A stretch of 32,080 nt of DNA from a virus, in the IMG/VR virus record IMGVR_UViG_3300046007_006510, positions 1 through 32,080 of that record. One strand, given 5' to 3'. Positions 1 to 9,815 of the stretch are shown piece by piece; the first letter of the stretch is position 1; each line of letters opens with the position of its first letter. The translations under genes and the position numbers were made by a program. Below the pieces are notes generated by a model, which saw nothing but the letters and a program-made list of their open reading frames with translations, searched no databases and had not been told where the DNA came from.

Positions 1-1
1 T

Positions 2-508
2 GCTGAACTCATTCCTTCACCTCCAGGAATACCTGGATCTGTTGTTACTGGTTTATTAAAAATTGATCAAGCAAACCAAAAATTAACATTTGATAATTCA
101 GGTGGAGCTAAATTAGAAAAAATACGCAATATATTAGGTGGAGCTACTATAGCTATAGCTGTTTTATCAATGACTATAAAAGGTGTAATTGCTTTATTAA
201 GTCAATTGGATATAGAATTAGGTAAATGTTCTAATACTAATAATTTGACCCCTATCAGCCAGAATCTAATAAATATAAGTAATCAAGCTATTGAAGCAAG
301 CAATAGTCCTAATGAAACTACATATGAAGGTTTTGTGATTCAAATAGAAACTGTACCATTTAGCCCCACTGTGAATCGTTTCAGAGCAATTGGTTTAAAT
401 AAAGATGGTATAAAACTTATTGAAACACCATTATCTTTCACAACAAATCAACAAACTTTAATAGATGAACTTAAATTTATAATTGACAGAGATAATTTAA
501 AAGCTTAA
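2..508 (+). CDS. C-terminal part of a phage structural (tail/baseplate) protein, 5' truncated
   Basis: The reading frame is open from base 2 and ends at 508, so this is the last ~168 residues of a gene that begins upstream of the window. An internal ATG at 170 is not a convincing start because coding-like sequence continues upstream of it in frame. The visible part has a Pro-rich stretch, a hydrophobic segment (residues ~42-65 of the visible part, ILGGATIAIAVL then IKGVIALL), and a C-terminal half with a β-rich look. It sits directly before the gp25 and gp6-type baseplate genes, so a baseplate-hub or tail role is the best inference. I do not recognise the family. It could also be a tail-completion or membrane-interacting protein, given the hydrophobic helix. 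Confidence 0.7.
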   Translation, partial: AELIPSPPGIPGSVVTGLLKIDQANQKLTFDNSGGAKLEKIRNILGGATIAIAVLSMTIKGVIALLSQLDIELGKCSNTNNLTPISQNLINISNQAIEASNSPNETTYEGFVIQIETVPFSPTVNRFRAIGLNKDGIKLIETPLSFTTNQQTLIDELKFIIDRDNLKA

Positions 509-513
509 TAATT

Positions 514-525
514 TAATATTTATAA
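514..525 (+). promoter_or_regulatory. Intergenic 12-mer TAATATTTATAA (exact copy 1)
   Basis: Exact copy of the recurrent motif, 6 bases after the stop codon at 508 and 4 bases before the ATG at 530. The leading TAATAT resembles a -10 box, which would place a start site at or just before the ATG. The function is inferred from recurrence only. Confidence 0.45.
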
Positions 526-529
526 TTAT

Positions 530-880
530 ATGAAACCAACTGAATTTAAAAAAATAATTAAAGAAGCGGTAAAGGAAGCAATTCAAGAGGAATTAAAGGA
601 CATTATACTAGAAGCAGTAAAATCACCTAAAGGTACACCTATTGGAGTAGGTGGAACAGGAGTAGTTAATGAGACTGTTGTTCCAACAGTAGAAAAACGC
701 CAACGTTACATGGAGATTTTAAATGAAACTGCTGGTATTACACCTGGAATGGATACTATTAGTGTAAATAGTTCTAATGTTTTTAGACCAACATCAACCA
801 ATACAGCAGCTGAAGGTTCAGCTTTACCACCAGGTGAAGTTGATATGTCTCAAATTATGGGATTGTTAAATAATAAGTAA
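530..880 (+). CDS. Small helical virion-region protein with leader-like N-terminus
   Basis: 116 residues. The first ~30 residues form a strongly charged amphipathic helix (MKPTEFKKIIKEAVKEAIQE, then ELKDIILEA), similar in pattern to the leaders seen later in the window. The rest is Gly/Thr/Asn-rich and low in regular structure, with MEILNETAGITPGMD near residues 60-74. The stop codon overlaps the gp25 start in a TAATG junction, so it is probably translated together with the baseplate genes. I do not recognise the family. A small baseplate or tail-assembly component is likely from position. It shows that the leader-like helix is not restricted to the later cluster. Confidence 0.75.
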   Translation: MKPTEFKKIIKEAVKEAIQEELKDIILEAVKSPKGTPIGVGGTGVVNETVVPTVEKRQRYMEILNETAGITPGMDTISVNSSNVFRPTSTNTAAEGSALPPGEVDMSQIMGLLNNK

Positions 881-1287
881 TGGCATACGGAGCTAAGAGA
901 ATATACCCTGTTGATAGAAAACCTAGAGTAGCTATAGGTGTGTCTATTCCTTTTAATCAACCTGGTGTATTTAGCTCAACATATGTCACTAAAGATGCTA
1001 TTAAAACTAATTTGATTAATTATTTTTTAACAAATAAAAATGAACGTTACTTAAATCCTACTTTAGGTGGTAATTTAAGAGCGTTCATATTTGAGCAAAT
1101 AACAACAGGTAATATAGATTTTTTAAAAGAAGATATACAAACTCAAATTCAAAATTTTTTCCCTAGTGTTATAGTGAATGCTTTAAATATATTACAAAAC
1201 CCAGATGATAACAGTATAATAGTTGAATTGTATTATAATGTGGCTGATACTGGTATAACAGATAATTTACAAATTGAATTCCAATAA
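880..1287 (+). CDS. Baseplate wedge protein, gp25/GPW family
   Basis: 135 residues, the usual size for the T4 gp25 / P2 gpW family of baseplate wedge subunits, which also have relatives in type VI secretion (TssE). The family's conserved E-R motif is present as N-E55-R56-Y-L-N-P in the central helix-turn region, followed by the expected GGNLRAFIFE segment and a C-terminal βαβ part ending in NLQIEFQ. In this family the protein forms the wedge core together with gp6 and helps start sheath polymerisation. The next gene is a gp6/J-type protein, as expected. The start ATG overlaps the upstream stop codon (TAATG). The N-terminal extension AKRIYPVDRKP is common in marine phage versions. Confidence 0.9.
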   Translation: MAYGAKRIYPVDRKPRVAIGVSIPFNQPGVFSSTYVTKDAIKTNLINYFLTNKNERYLNPTLGGNLRAFIFEQITTGNIDFLKEDIQTQIQNFFPSVIVNALNILQNPDDNSIIVELYYNVADTGITDNLQIEFQ

Positions 1288-1288
1288 A

Positions 1289-3145
1289 ATGGCTGAAAAT
1301 AGAGACATAAAATATATTAATAAGGATTTTAGTGAATTGAGACAAGCATTAATCAATTTTACTAAAACATACTTTCCAACAACCTACACTGACTTTAGTC
1401 CTACCTCACCAGGTATGGCTTTTATGGAAATGGCAGCTTATGTTGGTGATGTATTATCTTTTTATCAAGACAATCAAATACAAGAAACATTTCTTCAATT
1501 TGCTCGTCAAACAAATAACTTATATGAATTAGCTTATATGTTTGGTTATAAACCAAATGTAACTGGTGTAGCTACAGTTGATATAGACATTTATCAACAA
1601 GTACCTACAATAACAAGTGGAAGTGTACAAGTACCTGATTTTTCATATGCTTTATATTTTGCTCCTAATTCATCAGTCAGAACAACAACAGCTAACCCAG
1701 TAAATTTCTTAATACAAGATCCTATTGATTTTAGTGTATCAAGTTCTACTGACCCAACTGAAATTACAGTTTATAGTGTGGTTGGAAATCAACCTAATAG
1801 ATTCTTATTAAAGAAAACTCGTAAAGCTATATCAGCCACTATTAATACTACTACATTTACATTTGGTAATCCAACACCATTTGCTACTGTAGATATTAAT
1901 ACTGATAACATAGTTGGTATTTTAGATATAGTAGATAGTGATGGTAATATTTGGTATGAGGTAGATTACTTATCCCAAGAAACTATTTACAAACCAATTA
2001 AAAATACTAACACTAATGATCCTAATGCTTATGTAAATAGTGGAGACGCTCCATATATTTTAAAACTAGAAAAAGTACAACGTAGATTCGCTACTCGTTT
2101 TATAAACTCAGGTTCATTACAAATCCAATTTGGTTCAGGTATAGCTTATGATAATGATGAAGAAATAACTCCTAACCCATTTAATGTTGGTATAGGATTA
2201 CCTTCAGAACAAAGTAAATTAACCACAGCTTATTCACCATCAAATTTTATTTTTACAAAAACATATGGTATAGCACCTTCATCTACCACACTGACTGTTA
2301 GATATTTAACAGGTGGAGGAGTTGAATCAAATGTTTCTGCTAATACAATAACTGGTATAGTAAATACTCCTGTATTTTTAACACCTAATTTAAATGCTAC
2401 AACTGCTAATTCAATTATTGGTTCAATAGCTGTGAATAATGCTTTAGCAGCAGATGGAGGACAAGATGGAGATACAATAGAAGAAATCAGACAAAATTCT
2501 ATAGGTAATTTTGCTTCACAACTTCGAAATGTGACTCAAGATGATTATTTAGTTAGAGCTTTAAGTTTACCTTCTCAATATGGTGTAATAGCCAAAGCAT
2601 ATATTGAACCTGTTAAAGCACAAAATGTCTCCTTAGGTGAAATTCCTGCTACTTTAGATTTATATGTTTTATCATATGATGCTAATAATAATTTAAGAAC
2701 ATGTTCTAGTACTTTAAAACAAAATTTGTCTACTTATTTATCACAATATAGAGTAATAGGTGATTCAGTTAGAATTAAAGATGGATTTATTATTAATATA
2801 GGTGTTAATTTTGAAATAGTAGTACGCCCAGATTATAATAATAATGATGTTCTTTTAGCATGTATCAATTCATTAAGAGAATATTTTGCTATTGATAAAT
2901 GGTCTATAAATCAACCTATTCTTTTAAGAGATTTATATGTTCTTTTAGATCAAATAGACGGAGTACAAACTGTTAAAAATGTTAGTATTGTTAATAAAGT
3001 TGGAACTAATATAGGATATTCACAATATGCTTATGACATTGAAGGAGCAACACAAGCTAATGTTATATACCCTAGTTTAGATCCTTCTGTATTTGAAGTA
3101 AAATATCCTGACACTGATATTCAAGGTAAAGTAGTATCATTATAA
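1289..3145 (+). CDS. Baseplate wedge protein, gp6 / baseplate-J-like
   Basis: About 618 residues if it starts at the ATG at 1289, which lies 1 base after the gp25 stop. An in-frame TTG at 1274 inside gp25 is less likely. The N-terminal region (MAENRDIKYINKDFSELRQA, then FPTTYTDFSPTSPGMAFMEM) and the segment AYVGDVLSFYQDNQIQETFL are typical of phage gp6-like wedge proteins. The middle and C-terminal parts (NALAADGGQDGDTIEEIRQN, then TQDDYLVRAL) match the baseplate-J family pattern of A-x-x-G-x-D-x-E followed by V-x-x-x-D-Y. The protein would form the ring-like core of the baseplate with gp25. It has the length and order expected for a contractile-tail phage. Confidence 0.88.
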   Translation: MAENRDIKYINKDFSELRQALINFTKTYFPTTYTDFSPTSPGMAFMEMAAYVGDVLSFYQDNQIQETFLQFARQTNNLYELAYMFGYKPNVTGVATVDIDIYQQVPTITSGSVQVPDFSYALYFAPNSSVRTTTANPVNFLIQDPIDFSVSSSTDPTEITVYSVVGNQPNRFLLKKTRKAISATINTTTFTFGNPTPFATVDINTDNIVGILDIVDSDGNIWYEVDYLSQETIYKPIKNTNTNDPNAYVNSGDAPYILKLEKVQRRFATRFINSGSLQIQFGSGIAYDNDEEITPNPFNVGIGLPSEQSKLTTAYSPSNFIFTKTYGIAPSSTTLTVRYLTGGGVESNVSANTITGIVNTPVFLTPNLNATTANSIIGSIAVNNALAADGGQDGDTIEEIRQNSIGNFASQLRNVTQDDYLVRALSLPSQYGVIAKAYIEPVKAQNVSLGEIPATLDLYVLSYDANNNLRTCSSTLKQNLSTYLSQYRVIGDSVRIKDGFIINIGVNFEIVVRPDYNNNDVLLACINSLREYFAIDKWSINQPILLRDLYVLLDQIDGVQTVKNVSIVNKVGTNIGYSQYAYDIEGATQANVIYPSLDPSVFEVKYPDTDIQGKVVSL

Positions 3146-3154
3146 TAAAAAGAG

Positions 3155-4279
3155 ATGGCAATTTATAAAATATACCCATACAAAGACTCTACATTATATT
3201 CATTCTATGAGAATGCTAATATGGGATTAGACTCAATATTAGAAGTAGGTAATCCACTAACATCAGATGGTAGCTCAGGTGTTTTTAGATTTTTACTAGC
3301 ATTTGATCAAAATGAAATAACTGACATTATTACTAATAAAATTAGTAACTCAACATGGCAATCTAATTTAAGATGTTATATTGCTAACGCTGAGGGAATA
3401 AATTTTAATAGTACAGTATATGTTTACCCAGTGTCAGGTTCTTGGAATAATGGTAGTGGACATTTTGGAGACAATCCTATAACAACAGATGGTGTTAGTT
3501 GGAAATGGAGAACTTTTGAAAGTGGAAGTGCTTGGGAACAATCAAATTTTGGAGCATATGCTACAGCTTCTTTTCCTAGTACTACTAAAGGTGGAGGAGT
3601 ATGGTTCACTGGTTCATCAAATCCAAGTTTAAATGTTGTATCATCACAATCATATGATATTAGAAGTAGTAAAGATTTTAATGTTGTAGTAACAGATATA
3701 GTTAAAGGATGGTTTAGTTCATCTTTTGATAATAATGGATTTATAGTTAAATGGAGTGATTCAATTGAATTCTCAAACTCAGAATCAATACAACCTGATT
3801 TAAAATTCTTCTCAGTAGATACTCATACTATCTACCCACCTGAATTAGAATTTAGATGGAGAGATTATACTTTTAATACTGGCTCTTCAACTCAAACAAT
3901 TATAACTTCATCTCAAATATATGCTTCTGTAACTGAAAATCCTGGTTTCTTTTACTCAGAAAGTATTAATAAATTTAGAATAAATTGTAGACCACAATAT
4001 CCTACTAGAGTATTTCAAACATCATCAATTTATACTATAAATTATTATTTACCTACAGCATCATATTATGCTATAAAAGACTTAGATACTAATGAATATG
4101 TTATTGATTTTGATAATCAATATACTCAAATAAGTGCTGATAGTAATAGTAGTTATTTTACTTTATATATGAACGGACTACAACCAGAACGTTATTATAA
4201 AATATTAATCAAAACTACTATTGATGGAAGTACTATAGTGCTAGATAATAATTATTATTTTAAAATAATTAACGGATAA
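3155..4279 (+). CDS. Virion structural protein, possible DNRLRE-like N-terminal domain
   Basis: 374 residues. The N-terminus (MAIYKIYPYKDSTLYSFYEN, then MGLDSILEVGN and FRFLLAFD) resembles the start of DNRLRE-type β-sandwich domains, in which a 'DSTL...N.G....L.VG......R.L..FD' pattern is repeated in extracellular and phage proteins. The middle part is rich in Ser, Trp and Gly (GSWNNGSGHFGDNP, WKWRTFESGSAW). The C-terminal third looks like a separate β-rich domain. It lies between the gp6-type gene and the giant tail protein, so a baseplate or fibre-attachment role is likely. A weak AGAG purine run precedes the start. The assignment of the first domain is tentative and comes only from pattern similarity. 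Confidence 0.72.
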   Translation: MAIYKIYPYKDSTLYSFYENANMGLDSILEVGNPLTSDGSSGVFRFLLAFDQNEITDIITNKISNSTWQSNLRCYIANAEGINFNSTVYVYPVSGSWNNGSGHFGDNPITTDGVSWKWRTFESGSAWEQSNFGAYATASFPSTTKGGGVWFTGSSNPSLNVVSSQSYDIRSSKDFNVVVTDIVKGWFSSSFDNNGFIVKWSDSIEFSNSESIQPDLKFFSVDTHTIYPPELEFRWRDYTFNTGSSTQTIITSSQIYASVTENPGFFYSESINKFRINCRPQYPTRVFQTSSIYTINYYLPTASYYAIKDLDTNEYVIDFDNQYTQISADSNSSYFTLYMNGLQPERYYKILIKTTIDGSTIVLDNNYYFKIING

Positions 4280-4635
4280 TGGCTTTGGTTGATTTAAGTA
4301 AAAGTGTATTTGAGAAAAGACAATACCAAAAGGTAATTGATACTTCATTTACTCAATTAATTCCTGCAAATCAAGTAACAACAGAAGTTACATCTTCAGT
4401 TACTATAGATCAGTTTTTTGGTTACTATAATCAATTATTCTTTGATATACCTAAACTTGGAGAAGTAAACTCTCATGAGTACCTTATAAAAACGAGCCAA
4501 GAATATGTTGGTTCAACATTTCAATCTGATAATATTCAGGCTTTAATTGATGAGGTAACATTTTTAAGACAACAAAATTTAGATTTACAACAACAATTAC
4601 AAGTTATAAGTAACAATTTACCAACTAATGGATAA
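4279..4635 (+). CDS. Small baseplate-associated coiled-coil protein
   Basis: 118 residues. The central motif FFGYYNQLFFDIPKLGEVNS followed by HEYLIKTSQEYVG looks conserved-domain-like and recurs in my recollection of marine myovirus tail modules. The last ~30 residues (IQALIDEVTFLRQQNLDLQQ) form a clear heptad-type coiled coil. The start codon overlaps the previous stop (TAATG) and its own end overlaps the next gene by 8 bases, so it is translationally linked with the baseplate genes on both sides. A trimeric connector or chaperone for the following giant protein is possible. No enzymatic motif is visible. Confidence 0.75.
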   Translation: MALVDLSKSVFEKRQYQKVIDTSFTQLIPANQVTTEVTSSVTIDQFFGYYNQLFFDIPKLGEVNSHEYLIKTSQEYVGSTFQSDNIQALIDEVTFLRQQNLDLQQQLQVISNNLPTNG

Positions 4636-7600
4636 AATAGTTAATATACAAAACTTAGACCCAACAACTCTAGAATTACAAACATATTCTACAGATGATC
4701 AAAATTTAATATCAAGTTTTGATTTGGAGAATTCTTTTACCTCTAGTGTAGACTATATAGAATATTCAGTTTATGATATCAATCAAGATTTATTATTATA
4801 TATAAGTAATTTCACTAATTACTCATTATTAAATAATACTCTCCAAATTGATCCTGAGAAAGATTTAAACGCTTATGGATTTGATGAAGGACAATATATT
4901 ACTAACTATAATTTTCTTAAGAATATCTTAGGTTCAACCCAAGATAATAGATATTATATATCAGAAATAAGTTCAGATAGAACTGAAATACGTTTAGATA
5001 CTACTTTAATACCTAATGATATTGTTATAAATCAAACTAATGATTATAAAATACAATTAGAACAATCTTCATACTATAAAGATTTTTACTTAAACTTTGG
5101 TAATAATGATTTAGTTATAGCTAATAATGTATTATTAGACAACTCAGATCCTAATAACCCAACTGTTTTAATAAAACTATACGACCCACTTCCTTCACAA
5201 TTTGATTTAAAATCAGAATTATGGGTTGTAGAAACTATATCAGAACCTTTGACATATCAAATAGATATAACTTTAATATTTGATAATTTAGATAGTAATG
5301 TTTATTTACAAGGACCTAATTTTAATATTCCTATAAAAGATAGGATAAATAATTCTACTGAGTTTACTAATTATAATACTTTAAAAAGTACAACTTCAGC
5401 ATATGGAACTTCTAGTTTACAATATCAATTAAATAGTGTTTTAGATGAAAAAGGATTTGAAATAAATATAGACTATACTGACTATTCTAACTTTATATTT
5501 TTCTCATCAGCACAAACTCGTTTAGAGAACTTCTACTATAAAATATCTTTAATTGAAGAATATAGTAGATTATCAAGTCAAAATGTCACTGGTTCAGCTA
5601 CAGGTTCATATTATGTATCTTCAAGTTTTGATATATACCAAGCTAAAATAGATGATATTATAACTAAATTTGATGGATATGAATACTACTTATATTTTGA
5701 GTCAGGTTCAAAATCTTGGCCTAAAACTAATACAGATATTCCTTATGTTAACGCCTCCACAGGTTCAGCTTTAGTTCAATCTTGGTTAACAACTCAATAT
5801 GTTAGTGCTTCATACTATGACAATGATTTAAATCCAAATAACTTAGTAAATACTATTCCTGGTTATTTAAGAGAAGATTCAAATAATGATCAATATATTT
5901 TATTTGTTGAAATGATTGGTCAACATTTTGATAGCATTTGGGTTTATATAAAAGATATAACAAACAAATATAATGCTGATAATCGTTTAGATTATGGTGT
6001 ATCTAAAGATTTAATATCAGATGTTTTAAGAGATTTAGGTGTTAAAATATATCAAAACAATTTCTCAGTTGATGATTTATACACCTCATTTTTAGGTATA
6101 ACACCTGGTGGTTCATTATTACCTCCAACCGGAAGCGAATTAATTACTAGTTATATAACAGCTTCTCTTGGACCATATGTTCTCCCAGGATATGTTATAA
6201 CAGGATATGTTAATGGTCAACCAATTATTGTTCCATTAGCTGATGTTAATGCTTCTATTTATAAACGTATTTATCATAATGTTCCTTATTTATTTAAGAA
6301 AAAAGGTACTGTTGAAGGTTTAAGAGCGTTAATCACATTATATGGTATTCCTGATACTATTTTAAGAATAAATGAGTTTGGTGGTAAAAATAAAGATAAT
6401 TCTAATGATTGGGATCAATGGCAAGACCAGTTTGACTATGCTTTCTATACAGAAGGAACAAATTATATTAGTTCATCATATGTTTTAAATTCAACTTGGG
6501 GAGCTCCTAATAATAATCCAAGCGCTATAGCATTTAGACTCAAACCAGAAACTACCCCTATAACAAATGCTTCTCAATCAATATGGTCAACTAATAAAAA
6601 CGCTTTACTAACCTTAACATATACAGGATCTGGCCAAGAATACTCAGGTTCATTTCCTAATCCTTATTATCAATATGGTACTTTAACTTTATATCCTTCA
6701 TCATCTAATTTAAATCAAACTGCAAGTGTATATTTACCATTTTTTAATGGTGATTGGTGGTCAATATTAATTAATAGTGGAAGTAATGGATATGAATTAA
6801 TAGCTAAAAATAAAATTTATTCTGGTAATGATGGTAATCAAATAGGTTTTCAAGCATCATCATCTATATTATCAACAGCTAGTTGGTCAGGTAGTACTAT
6901 AAATTATTTTGGAACTGGAAGTTTTGGAACTTCATATAAAATATTTTCTGGTTCATTACAAGAAATAAGATATTATACTTTACCTTTAAGCCAAAGTGTA
7001 TTTGATGATTATGTAATGAATCCTTACTCAATTGAATCAAGTGAATATTTAGCTTTTAGAGCGCCATTAGGAGGAGAACTATATATCAATTCATCATCAA
7101 TTCATCCTAAAGTAACAGGTTCTTGGATTGCTACATCATCCTTTTCTTCAAGTAATGATTTTCATTTTAATTTTACATCTTCATTATTTATAGCTAACAC
7201 TGAAACTCTATTCTTAGACCAATTTCCTGCTGGTATTAGAAATGCTATTAATAATAAAATCAAAATAGGTCAAACTATTTTACCATCAGGAAATACATTA
7301 TCACCATATATTAGAATTCAACAAAATTTACCTGTAAGTGGTAGTTATACTAAAGATATTAACTTATTAGAAGTAGCTTTTTCACCTCAAAATGAAATAA
7401 ACCAAGATATAATTAGTCAATTAGGATATTTTAATTTAGGTGATTATATTGGTGACCCAAGACAATTAGTAAGTACTGCTGATTCATATCCTGACTTAAA
7501 TACTTTAAGAAATAATTATTTTGAAAAATATACTCATAATTATAATTTAACAGATTATGTTCGTTTAATTAAATATTTTGATAATTCATTATTTAAAATG

Positions 7601-9787
7601 ATTAAAGACTTTGTTCCTGCTAGAACAAGTTTATCATCAGGTGTAGTAATTAAACAACATTTATTAGAAAGAAATAGATACAGAGTACCTTCTTCATCAT
7701 ACTCAGAACCATATTACACTGGTTCAGTTAAATCGTTTCCATTTGATTTTAAGTCATCTCAATTATATAGGACAAGTGGAGGTGATGCTGGTTCTTTACC
7801 AACTGTAAATTTTGGATTTAATTATTTTAATCAATCTCTATTATTAGATTATTTATCACCTAATGATATATTTACACTTAATGTTAACAATCCTGGTGTT
7901 CTTAATATTAAAACAACTCATGATGGTTTTGATGATGTGATATTATATGATGGTATTGATGCTAATGGAACCCAAATATTTGTTTTTGGATCACCTACCC
8001 CAGCTACATCTTCATTTTATAATTTTAATATTACTTCATCAACAGGTTATTTAACTTTTTATAATATAGCTAACTATGGAATAGCTAGTGCTCTTAATAA
8101 TTTATTAATTAGTAGTACATCATCTATTAATCAATCTTGGCCTGAATCTATTGTCACTCCATTAGGTATAGTAAATAGAATTCATAGTGATCAAAGTGAA
8201 TTTTTAACTGGTGAATTAAGTGGTAGTGAAATAATAGTAACAACACAAAGTTTATTACCTCAAAATAATAGTTTTGTATTAGATTTAATAGAAACTATCA
8301 ATGCGGTATCAATATTCCAAGGAAGTTATTATGATATTCCATTTGAATTTAGTCCCTATAAAGTATATTATATACAATTTGGATTTGGTAATGCTGATCT
8401 AACTTCCCCAGTCACAGTATCAGCCTTTTGGTTAGGTACAAACATTGGTGATCCAAATAATGTAGTGTATCAAAATACTATTTCCCCATCAACAACAATT
8501 ACTCCATTTATAAAAATAGAAAACGCTAAAACTAGTACTTTAAGGATAATTAATTTATCACCTCCTTTTTTCCCAAATCTAGCAGCTTCAGCTTTAATTT
8601 ATGAAACTCCATTAGACTTATTTAATCCAATATTAAATAATGCTATAGAAGCTAGACCAAGTACATACTTTATGGATGTTGATTATTCCTCAGGCCAATT
8701 TATACCTGTAAATCAAGGAGCTATTATAACTGGTTCAGCTACTAAAGCTACAACACAAGATTATAATTGGAATGTTCGTAGAAGTATTTTACCAAGATAC
8801 TCAGGTAGTAGATTAACTGGAGCTCAAATTAATAAATATACTCCTGGAGATGTTAGTTATGGTAAAGAACCTGTAATCAATAACACCCAAACATATTTCT
8901 TAACATTTAAAGAAAATAGAGGAGCATACCCAGAATTAGTAGGAAAATCTACATTATGGATTAACAGTTTAGTAGACAAAGACGGTAATCAAATAACAGT
9001 AGATATGGATACTGGCTCATTATACTATTATAACTTAATTGATAACTTTGGTAAAGATAGTGTTGTTAATGTACAATATACTTCAATACCAACTGGATCA
9101 AATATCACTGACTCAGATATTACAACCACAGTATATAGGCCTGCTTTATTATGGCCTAAAGTAATATTAACTAATGAATCAGGAAGTACTACAAACTCTA
9201 ACGGTTCAACTACTTTTCGTACAGCTAGTATATTCATTACTGCTACTAATGGTTTACAATCATTTGCTCCCCAAATATTAAGCTCAAGTTTGTGGTCTGT
9301 TGGTCTAAATAGTAGAAATGTATTAACTTCTTCTACCCAATTAGGTATATTATATGCGTTTTTTTATACTACAGCATATGGTACTCCAGCTTCATCAGTT
9401 TATGGAAATCTTTATCAAAATAATTCAACAGCAGGATATGGTGGTTTTGGAGGATATGACCCAGCAATAGATTTAATATTTAGAACTAATCAAGAAATAA
9501 GATTTAATCAAAATGAAGATAGAGTTTATACTATAATATCTTCAAGTGTAGACATGGGTAGTAGAGTACATTTATTTCTTGACAGAGCAATACCTTCAGA
9601 CCAAACTGGTTCAATAAATGATGGATTTTTAATTAGAGAAAATCAAATAGATCCATCTAAATTAGTAATAAATGCTAATAGATTAGTAAATGCTCCAGGA
9701 TACATGACCCCTCAATATATATCTCCTGATCTTGTTGCAAGTTTAGATAAAACTGTAGCAGATTTAAAAAATTCTGGAGTGATATAA
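4628..9787 (+). CDS. Giant multidomain tail protein (1719 aa)
   Basis: 1719 residues, the largest gene of the window, rich in Ser, Asn, Tyr, Thr and Gly with frequent TGS/SGS triplets. Several regions can be told apart. Residues 1-540 are β-rich. Near 540-590 is a helical segment ending in KKGTVEGLRALITLYGIPDT. Residues ~650-800 (GDWWSILINSGSNGYELIAK, then GSLQEIRYYTLPLS) look like a LamG/concanavalin-like jelly roll. Near 980-1025 is LFKMIKDFVPARTSLSSGVV, a conserved-looking motif. A further β-module lies near 1085-1155 and contains FDDVILYDG and YLTFYNIANYG. This last module recurs in the protein at 11538. Position after the baseplate genes suggests a peripheral baseplate or tail-fibre-anchoring scaffold. 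It might take part in host-surface binding through the LamG-like part, which is inference. Confidence 0.82.
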   Translation: MDKIVNIQNLDPTTLELQTYSTDDQNLISSFDLENSFTSSVDYIEYSVYDINQDLLLYISNFTNYSLLNNTLQIDPEKDLNAYGFDEGQYITNYNFLKNILGSTQDNRYYISEISSDRTEIRLDTTLIPNDIVINQTNDYKIQLEQSSYYKDFYLNFGNNDLVIANNVLLDNSDPNNPTVLIKLYDPLPSQFDLKSELWVVETISEPLTYQIDITLIFDNLDSNVYLQGPNFNIPIKDRINNSTEFTNYNTLKSTTSAYGTSSLQYQLNSVLDEKGFEINIDYTDYSNFIFFSSAQTRLENFYYKISLIEEYSRLSSQNVTGSATGSYYVSSSFDIYQAKIDDIITKFDGYEYYLYFESGSKSWPKTNTDIPYVNASTGSALVQSWLTTQYVSASYYDNDLNPNNLVNTIPGYLREDSNNDQYILFVEMIGQHFDSIWVYIKDITNKYNADNRLDYGVSKDLISDVLRDLGVKIYQNNFSVDDLYTSFLGITPGGSLLPPTGSELITSYITASLGPYVLPGYVITGYVNGQPIIVPLADVNASIYKRIYHNVPYLFKKKGTVEGLRALITLYGIPDTILRINEFGGKNKDNSNDWDQWQDQFDYAFYTEGTNYISSSYVLNSTWGAPNNNPSAIAFRLKPETTPITNASQSIWSTNKNALLTLTYTGSGQEYSGSFPNPYYQYGTLTLYPSSSNLNQTASVYLPFFNGDWWSILINSGSNGYELIAKNKIYSGNDGNQIGFQASSSILSTASWSGSTINYFGTGSFGTSYKIFSGSLQEIRYYTLPLSQSVFDDYVMNPYSIESSEYLAFRAPLGGELYINSSSIHPKVTGSWIATSSFSSSNDFHFNFTSSLFIANTETLFLDQFPAGIRNAINNKIKIGQTILPSGNTLSPYIRIQQNLPVSGSYTKDINLLEVAFSPQNEINQDIISQLGYFNLGDYIGDPRQLVSTADSYPDLNTLRNNYFEKYTHNYNLTDYVRLIKYFDNSLFKMIKDFVPARTSLSSGVVIKQHLLERNRYRVPSSSYSEPYYTGSVKSFPFDFKSSQLYRTSGGDAGSLPTVNFGFNYFNQSLLLDYLSPNDIFTLNVNNPGVLNIKTTHDGFDDVILYDGIDANGTQIFVFGSPTPATSSFYNFNITSSTGYLTFYNIANYGIASALNNLLISSTSSINQSWPESIVTPLGIVNRIHSDQSEFLTGELSGSEIIVTTQSLLPQNNSFVLDLIETINAVSIFQGSYYDIPFEFSPYKVYYIQFGFGNADLTSPVTVSAFWLGTNIGDPNNVVYQNTISPSTTITPFIKIENAKTSTLRIINLSPPFFPNLAASALIYETPLDLFNPILNNAIEARPSTYFMDVDYSSGQFIPVNQGAIITGSATKATTQDYNWNVRRSILPRYSGSRLTGAQINKYTPGDVSYGKEPVINNTQTYFLTFKENRGAYPELVGKSTLWINSLVDKDGNQITVDMDTGSLYYYNLIDNFGKDSVVNVQYTSIPTGSNITDSDITTTVYRPALLWPKVILTNESGSTTNSNGSTTFRTASIFITATNGLQSFAPQILSSSLWSVGLNSRNVLTSSTQLGILYAFFYTTAYGTPASSVYGNLYQNNSTAGYGGFGGYDPAIDLIFRTNQEIRFNQNEDRVYTIISSSVDMGSRVHLFLDRAIPSDQTGSINDGFLIRENQIDPSKLVINANRLVNAPGYMTPQYISPDLVASLDKTVADLKNSGVI

Positions 9788-9796
9788 TATTTATAA
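9785..9796 (+). promoter_or_regulatory. Intergenic 12-mer TAATATTTATAA (exact copy 2)
   Basis: Exact copy whose first TAA is the stop codon of the giant tail gene. The next start ATG is at 9816, 19 bases after the motif. It precedes a conserved structural gene that could need its own late promoter. Confidence 0.5.
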
Positions 9797-9815
9797 CAAG
9801 TAAAATATATACAAA

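Noticed and set aside
1274-1288. Possible TTG start for the gp6-like gene inside gp25
   Set aside because: The ATG at 1289 gives the family-like start MAENRDIKYINKDF and the typical tight junction; the TTG adds only MNSNK.
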